Shown here: positions 5,915 through 9,800 of the stretch, one piece after another
Layout of the letters: each line of letters starts with the position of its first letter
How positions within the stretch are numbered: the stretch's first letter is position 1
Assembly: GCA_964471435.1 (NCBI GenBank)
Contig: CAYYGA010000053.1
Span: 1-9,800 of the forward strand
DNA from: Facklamia sp964471435
GTDB lineage: Bacteria > Bacillota > Bacilli > Lactobacillales > Aerococcaceae
DNA length: 9,800 nucleotides
Direction: 5' to 3'
The notes under the pieces: generated by a model
What the model was told of the DNA's origin: nothing
The model's input: the letters and a program-made list of their open reading frames with translations, nothing else
Databases searched by the model: none
Position numbers and translations under genes: made by a program

Positions 5915-5940
5915 AAAGTCAGCTGATGACTTTCTCTGTC
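5915..5940 (+). terminator. Possible terminator of the pheA-tyrA operon
   Basis: AAAGTCA and TGACTTT form a perfect 7-bp stem around a 5-nt loop, 30 nt after the tyrA stop codon. The tail CTCTGTC is poor in T, so termination may be weak or factor-dependent. No better hairpin is seen before the next promoter. Confidence 0.42.
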
Positions 5941-5946
5941 TATTAA

Positions 5947-5958
5947 ACAACATGTTGT
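5947..5958. promoter_or_regulatory. 12-bp palindrome upstream of the second SDR promoter
   Basis: ACAACATGTTGT is a perfect palindrome centred about 30 bp upstream of the -35 box at 5982. That distance suits an activator site, or a regulator that reads redox or metabolite state. No regulator gene is adjacent, so the binding protein would be encoded elsewhere. Confidence 0.4.
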
Positions 5959-5981
5959 AAAATTAAAAATAAGCATATCTG

Positions 5982-6011
5982 TTGATAGCAATTTACTTTT
6001 ATAAGTATAAT
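5982..6011 (+). promoter_or_regulatory. Sigma-A promoter of the second SDR gene
   Basis: TTGATA (5982-5987, 5 of 6 matches) and TATAAT (6006-6011, perfect) are 18 bp apart. Transcription would start near 6018, giving a leader of about 40 nt. This is one of the two best promoters in the window. Confidence 0.72.
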
Positions 6012-6056
6012 TCAACCATATCTATCCGTCGTTTATAAAACTGAAGGAGGAAAAAG

Positions 6057-6941
6057 ATGGTTCAAGAGACTTATTTAATAACAGGAGCAGGAACAGGGTT
6101 TGGTAAAGGAATTGCATTTGGTTTGGCTGAAAGGGGTAAAGATGTGATTGCAGGGGTAGAAACTTTATCAGAAGTATCTGCCCTGCTTAAAGAAGCCCAA
6201 GAAAAAGAAATCAATCTGCGGGTTGAAAAGTTAGACGTTACCGACCCAGCAGACCGTGAAAGAGCGTGGGAATGGGATATAGATATTTTACTAAATAATG
6301 CGGGAATCAAAGAAGGGGGTTCTTTAGTCGACATACCTGAAGAACGTTTAAGAAACCAATTTGAAATCAATGTTTTTGGACCTATTCTATTAACCAAAGG
6401 GATTGCCCGGAATATGATTAAAAAGCAAAAAGGTAAAATTATATTTATGTCTTCCGTTTCAGGGCTACAGGCTGTTCCATTCTCCGGCCCTTATTGCGGC
6501 TCTAAGTTTACCGTAGAAGCGTTTGCCGAGAGTTTGTCCAAGGAATTACAGGAGTTTAACATTGCAGTTGCAACGATTAATCCGGGACCCTACTTAACCG
6601 GCTTTAATGACCGTGAATTTGAAACATGGAGAATGTGGCGCGATGATGCTACAGAACGTATTTTTAATTATGAAGAACTGGCCTTTCCTTACGAACAGTT
6701 TGACCCCGACCCTGTCATTGAAGAATCTATTAAAGTCTTAACCGGCGAAACAACTAAATACCGCAATATTATTCCAAAAGGGATGGAAGCTCAAATTAGA
6801 AAAAGTCAAGATGAAAAATGGGACCAAGAATACGATGATAATCTAGGAAATCGTCATGAAATGGTACAAAAATCAATGGATATTGCTCCGGCTACAACAG
6901 TTCCGGAAGGAATTATCGAAAAATTAAAAGATAAGTTATAA
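6057..6941 (+). CDS. SDR family oxidoreductase, long C-terminal form
   Basis: A 294-residue SDR, longer than the usual 250 residues because of an acidic C-terminal extension. Motifs are TGAGTGFG (9-16), NNAG (80-83), Asn105, Ser133 and Tyr146/Lys150 in YCGSK, with INPGP at 174-178. After the second strand comes AGVE, not a clear Asp or Arg, so cofactor choice is uncertain. The segment from about 182 to 230 (TGFNDREF, WRMWRDD, LAFPYEQFDP) forms the substrate-binding part and is conserved, as I recall, in a group of uncharacterised SDRs of lactic acid bacteria. Residues 240-294 are rich in Glu, Lys and Gln. AAGGAGG at 6044-6050 lies 6 nt before the ATG. It is a single gene behind its own promoter, with a palindrome upstream suggesting regulation. 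Substrate unknown. Confidence 0.92.
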   Translation: MVQETYLITGAGTGFGKGIAFGLAERGKDVIAGVETLSEVSALLKEAQEKEINLRVEKLDVTDPADRERAWEWDIDILLNNAGIKEGGSLVDIPEERLRNQFEINVFGPILLTKGIARNMIKKQKGKIIFMSSVSGLQAVPFSGPYCGSKFTVEAFAESLSKELQEFNIAVATINPGPYLTGFNDREFETWRMWRDDATERIFNYEELAFPYEQFDPDPVIEESIKVLTGETTKYRNIIPKGMEAQIRKSQDEKWDQEYDDNLGNRHEMVQKSMDIAPATTVPEGIIEKLKDKL

Positions 6942-6980
6942 TGGTAATGATAGAATGCTTTTAAAGAGAATATAGTTAAT

Positions 6981-7027
6981 AACGGGCTTAACGATTGAAA
7001 GTTATTTCAATGGGTTAGGTCCGTTTT
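6981..7027 (+). terminator. Long hairpin: terminator or leader structure
   Basis: AACGGGCTTAAC (6981-6992) pairs with GGTTAGGTCCGTT (7013-7025), allowing two G-U pairs and a 1-nt bulge. The inner stem ATTGAAA/TTTCAAT closes on loop GTTA (7001-7004). In total about 19 bp form with one mismatch. It ends in only TTTT. It starts 39 nt after the SDR stop codon, so it can end that transcript, but it also lies only 9 nt before the ribosome binding site of the next gene, so an attenuator or mRNA-stabilising role is equally possible. Confidence 0.65.
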
Positions 7028-7049
7028 ACATCTGGAAAGGAAGTAGTAA

Positions 7050-7766
7050 ATGAAATCTTATGTCAATGACTATGCCGAAAAAGAAGATATTACAGTTCCA
7101 AAAAAATACTATGAAATCAAGATCCAAAGTTGGGAAAAAATTTTTGGTCCGACCTTAGAGGAGGTAAAAAAACACTATCAAGCAATAACGGGGGAAGTAG
7201 TAGAAGGCGAGTTAACAGATGAGGTAGTAGCCCGGCTTGGGATTGCAGGGTTGGAAAGTGTGGCAGCTTTAAAAGCATTTCTGCGTAAAGACTACGAAGA
7301 AGAATTAAGGCGTTATCATTTTTATCAGTCCCTAATGCCTTATTTGTTAGCTTTCCATGCTGAGACAGCTCAAGCAGTTATTAATCAAGAAGAATTCGAT
7401 TCTTTTTATGAGGAATATTTAGAACAGATTGAAGAATTTGCCGAGCAGGAAGGGTTGGTTTTAGAAGACTATGCTCAATTAAAGTTAGGCTTGCGAGGAG
7501 ATGTTCACCTGCATTTAAAAGACCGGGCGCGGGAAGACTTTGTTTTCAAACTGATTGCCCGTGAGCGTTATTTAACTAAAGAAGAAGTAACTCAAGCGGA
7601 CTATGAAGCCTACATTCAAGAGCAGGTTTTAGCAGGCGGGGTGGATGAAATTGAGTTAAAAGAGCAGCTGTCTTACTCTAATTTTGCAGCCCGGAGGCCT
7701 GAAATGTTTTATACTAATGAATTGTATGAATATTTTGCACCTCAATTGGAAATTGAAACAGATTAA
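7050..7766 (+). CDS. Trigger-factor C-terminal-domain-like protein
   Basis: A 238-residue, acidic, helical cytosolic protein with no signal peptide. From about residue 54 it follows the C-terminal chaperone domain of trigger factor. ELTDEVVARLG then ESVAALKAFLRKDYEEEL (54-86) resembles the linker after the PPIase domain. INQEEFDSFYEEYLEQIEEF (111-130) and EGLVLEDY (134-141) resemble the long arm helices, and REDFVFKLIARERYLTKEEV (161-180) resembles the helix preceding the second arm. The N-terminal ribosome-binding domain and the FKBP-type PPIase domain are absent, replaced by about 53 residues I do not recognise. Trigger factor is usually about 430 residues, so this is a stand-alone domain, not the main tig gene. 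The ATG at 7050 follows AAAGGA (7036-7041) by 8 nt. No frameshift suggests decay. The call rests on remembered family pattern; another coiled, SurA-like fold is possible. Confidence 0.72.
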   Translation: MKSYVNDYAEKEDITVPKKYYEIKIQSWEKIFGPTLEEVKKHYQAITGEVVEGELTDEVVARLGIAGLESVAALKAFLRKDYEEELRRYHFYQSLMPYLLAFHAETAQAVINQEEFDSFYEEYLEQIEEFAEQEGLVLEDYAQLKLGLRGDVHLHLKDRAREDFVFKLIARERYLTKEEVTQADYEAYIQEQVLAGGVDEIELKEQLSYSNFAARRPEMFYTNELYEYFAPQLEIETD

Positions 7767-7799
7767 TAATGAACAGCTCACATTAACATAATAACTGTC

Positions 7800-7827
7800 T
7801 TGAAAGTAATGGAAATTATGGTATATT
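7800..7827 (+). promoter_or_regulatory. Extended -10 promoter of the serine hydrolase gene
   Basis: TTGAAA (7800-7805) and TATATT (7822-7827) are 16 bp apart, and TGG directly before the -10 box gives the extended TGn form. Transcription would start near 7834, about 28 nt before the TTG start codon. No terminator separates this gene from the preceding one, so read-through is also likely. Confidence 0.7.
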
Positions 7828-7861
7828 AAGATTTGAAAATTAACAAGAAAGGGGCAGGAAG

Positions 7862-9616
7862 TTGGATAAGCAAAAACAGACTCGCATTTTATTAATTTTC
7901 AGTCTGGTTATAGGAATAAGTTTCTTTGTCATAACCTACTTAGCTATTGGAACCAGGGGGAGTGCGGAAGACCCCGCAAGTGTGAGTGAAGTTGATGGAA
8001 GCCAGCCCTCTATCCCTTTATATCAATCCTATACCGTTGATTTAGACCCTTTAGCCGGTATATATGTTGAGAACCTTCTATCCGACGGAGCGATTTTAGA
8101 TATTAGTAATCGTGATGAAGAGCCTTTAATGGAAGCGACCTATGAAGATATTTTACTTGAAGATATGCCATGGTTTTATTACAGCCCCAATGTGGCAAAG
8201 GTGTCTCCAAGCTCTTTAGTCAACCAGTATCCACTGATAGAAAAAGAGCCTATTAATGCTTTTACCTGGCATTTGAATGGCAATGAGGAGAGTCTTCTTT
8301 TATTTCAGGACGGGCGGCCTTATACAGGATGGTTTGATCAAAATGAATTAGGCTGGCAGTTTTATTTAAATGGAATTCTTCAAGAAGATTACACACTGGA
8401 ACCGTATCAAACAAAAAAGTGGCTCAAACATGCTGAGTTTGCTCATACTCTTTTACCCAATGCTTTTAAGCGGAGTTTCTTTTTAGAGCATCGCTATACT
8501 TACCACCAATATTTCCAGACCATGGATTTAGCTTATAGTATTTTATATAAAAATCCCGATTCTCTTATTTTATCCTCCCCTCCGGGAACCTTAGGTGCCT
8601 TGATTCGTACTACCACAGAGAATTTTGTAGACACGCCTTTAGAAGTTGTAGGGGAAGTAAAAATGGAATCAGGGGAATGGTTGCATGTTTATATTGGGTA
8701 TGAGGAGTTAGGATGGATTAAAAAAGACTCGTCCTTCCAAGACTATGTATTGACCTATTATAGTGAGCGCGGGTTATTGGATGACGTTCAGACAACTTTA
8801 AGTGATTATATGGAGTATGTAAGTGGAAATGTGGGAGCTTCATTTGTCAATAATGAGACGATGAGTCAAGTTTCAGTCAACAATCAAATCTTTTTCCCAG
8901 CTAGCACACAAAAAATTTATGTGTTGGGAGAACTCTACTATCAATATAAGACCGGAGAATTAAGTCCTTATCAAGAAATCGCCTTATCCGGCAATAATAT
9001 TGTTCCGGGTGCTGGAATTATTCAAGGTTCGCCGGTAGGCACCTTGTTTACTTTAGACTATTTAGTAGATTTAGTCGCTATTTATTCAGATAATACTGCT
9101 GCCAATACTTTAATTGAAGTAGTAGGAGGGGGAGCACGTATCACGCCTCATATGCATCAACTTGGTTTGTATGATACATATGTAAACGGGAAATATTATC
9201 ATAGTGATACAAATGGTTTGTTTTATACAACACCGGGTGATTCTGCTCGTTTCTTTGCCTTATTGTATAACAATCAAGTAAACGGAGCTCCTTGGGATGG
9301 GCAGCTGATTGAGAAATTAAAGTTAAATACACATAATTTTTTAAGGAAACAAATTCCCAGTTCAACAATTTCATGGAACAAATCAGGTTTGGGACATACT
9401 GAACAAAATGATGTTGCAACTTTTGTGACACCCTATGGATCTTATTCTTTAGCGGCCTATACTGAATGGCCTTGGGATTATGATGCAATTGGAGAAGAAT
9501 TAGCAGCCATGTCTGCTGCGGTTCATGAAGTCTTTAATCGCCACCGTCTTTTATTATGGGAGACAGTCTCTGATCCAGAAGCTTATATGCAGGAAATCTC
9601 CGCAGACTATGATTAA
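7862..9616 (+). CDS. Membrane-anchored beta-lactamase-fold serine hydrolase
   Basis: A 584-residue protein with a short basic N-terminus and one membrane segment (about 9-30) with no lipobox, so it is probably anchored with its bulk outside the cell. Residues 140-175 contain DGRPYTGWF and GWQFYLNG, resembling a choline/glucan-binding type wall repeat. Residues about 255-292 (VVGEVKMESGEW, ELGWIKKD) resemble an SH3-like GW module. The C-terminal half (about 310-565) is a class A beta-lactamase/transpeptidase fold: SxxK at Ser348-Lys351 (STQK), SDN at 409-411, and a KTG equivalent KSG at 507-509. No glutamate stands where the omega-loop Glu166 of true beta-lactamases is expected, so a peptidoglycan-directed or acyl-enzyme role is more likely than antibiotic resistance. 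The start is TTG at 7862, with AAGGGG at 7849-7854 placed 7 nt before it. It has its own promoter, and a strong terminator follows about 110 nt downstream. Confidence 0.88.
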   Translation: MDKQKQTRILLIFSLVIGISFFVITYLAIGTRGSAEDPASVSEVDGSQPSIPLYQSYTVDLDPLAGIYVENLLSDGAILDISNRDEEPLMEATYEDILLEDMPWFYYSPNVAKVSPSSLVNQYPLIEKEPINAFTWHLNGNEESLLLFQDGRPYTGWFDQNELGWQFYLNGILQEDYTLEPYQTKKWLKHAEFAHTLLPNAFKRSFFLEHRYTYHQYFQTMDLAYSILYKNPDSLILSSPPGTLGALIRTTTENFVDTPLEVVGEVKMESGEWLHVYIGYEELGWIKKDSSFQDYVLTYYSERGLLDDVQTTLSDYMEYVSGNVGASFVNNETMSQVSVNNQIFFPASTQKIYVLGELYYQYKTGELSPYQEIALSGNNIVPGAGIIQGSPVGTLFTLDYLVDLVAIYSDNTAANTLIEVVGGGARITPHMHQLGLYDTYVNGKYYHSDTNGLFYTTPGDSARFFALLYNNQVNGAPWDGQLIEKLKLNTHNFLRKQIPSSTISWNKSGLGHTEQNDVATFVTPYGSYSLAAYTEWPWDYDAIGEELAAMSAAVHEVFNRHRLLLWETVSDPEAYMQEISADYD

Positions 9617-9690
9617 CACAGGAAAAAACCGGGCAAATAGTCAAATCAGAATTTTTTGCCAAAGGTCTCTGTGTAAGTAACACATAGTGT
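9616..9690 (+). other. Competing hairpins in the 3' untranslated region
   Basis: ACACAG (9616-9621) can pair with CTGTGT (9669-9674), enclosing GGCAAA/TTTGCC (9632-9637 with 9655-9660). The same TGTGT can instead pair with ACACA (9680-9684) around loop AAGTA, and ACAC there can pair with GTGT (9687-9690). At most one of these pairings can form at a time. No known riboswitch or T-box motif is visible, and the stems are short. Confidence 0.3.
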
Positions 9691-9728
9691 ATAAGAACTC
9701 CTTGAGTGAAGGATAAAATATAAAAAAT

Positions 9729-9768
9729 AAAACCCCATCAGGACCCTAAGGTTGCTGATGGGGTTTTT
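9729..9768. terminator. Strong terminator after the serine hydrolase
   Basis: A perfect 13-bp stem runs from AAAACCCCATCAG (9729-9741) to CTGATGGGGTTTT (9755-9767), with a small ACC/GGT pairing in the loop, followed by T and AT. Upstream lies an A-rich run (9716-9732) that becomes a U-tract on the other strand, so it may also stop a gene coming from beyond the window. Confidence 0.9.
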
Positions 9769-9800
9769 ATTAAGATTGGAAAGAATCCAAAACTTTTTTA

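Noticed and set aside
6071..6397. Minus-strand 108-codon frame opposite the second SDR
   Set aside because: It is an antisense shadow with no ribosome binding site or recognisable protein.
9141..9488. Minus-strand 115-codon frame opposite the serine hydrolase
   Set aside because: It covers the conserved catalytic part of the hydrolase on the other strand, and nothing in its translation looks like a known family.
7862..9616. Antibiotic-resistance beta-lactamase
   Set aside because: The class A fold and SxxK/SDN/KSG motifs are there, but the omega-loop glutamate is not seen and the long N-terminal wall-associated region is unlike resistance enzymes.
1..9800. CRISPR array, tRNA/rRNA genes, phage or toxin-antitoxin modules
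   Set aside because: No regularly spaced repeats, no cloverleaf or conserved rRNA segments, and no matching small gene pairs were seen on either strand.

Overview
The window looks like a chromosomal piece of a low-GC Gram-positive bacterium, most likely a member of the Lactobacillales (an Aerococcaceae- or Carnobacteriaceae-like organism is my guess). The grounds are AT-rich DNA, strong AGGAGG-type ribosome binding sites 6-8 nt before the starts, two TTG starts, U-tailed hairpin terminators, and protein sequences that read like lactic-acid-bacterial families. The exact genus cannot be decided from the sequence. I see no rRNA, tRNA, CRISPR array, phage gene or intact insertion sequence. A run of exactly 100 N (1723-1822) is an assembly gap of unknown true size.

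Layout. 1-224: leader of the first gene. 225-965: classical short-chain dehydrogenase (SDR), ending in a terminator. 1150-1626: TTG-started short membrane protein matching only the C-terminal part of the AI-2E/YtvI transporter family. Its ribosome binding site and start codon form one arm of a 20-bp inverted repeat. 1637-1704: probable terminator, then the gap. 1824-1955: 3' end of an unidentified gene cut by the gap, closely followed by a PIG3-type quinone oxidoreductase (1989-2966). A bidirectional terminator separates that gene from a minus-strand uronate-dehydrogenase-like oxidoreductase (3107-3859). 3860-4135: divergent control region with two palindromes. 4136-5884: pheA-tyrA operon (prephenate dehydratase and prephenate dehydrogenase), the last steps from prephenate to phenylalanine and tyrosine. 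6057-6941: a second classical-type SDR behind a good sigma-A promoter. 7050-7766: cytosolic protein resembling the C-terminal chaperone domain of trigger factor, without its ribosome-binding or PPIase domains. 7862-9616: TTG-started, membrane-anchored extracytoplasmic serine hydrolase of the class A beta-lactamase fold, with its own extended -10 promoter. A strong terminator lies at 9729-9768.

How the genes work together. Only pheA-tyrA form a clear pathway pair. The four oxidoreductases (two SDRs, one MDR, one extended SDR) are single transcription units with no recognisable pathway partners; redox or stress housekeeping is possible but is inference. The most unusual parts are the right-hand pair (stand-alone trigger-factor-like protein next to a divergent wall-associated serine hydrolase), the miniature AI-2E protein with its mirrored start region, and the assembly gap bordered by an identical 8-bp sequence on both sides.
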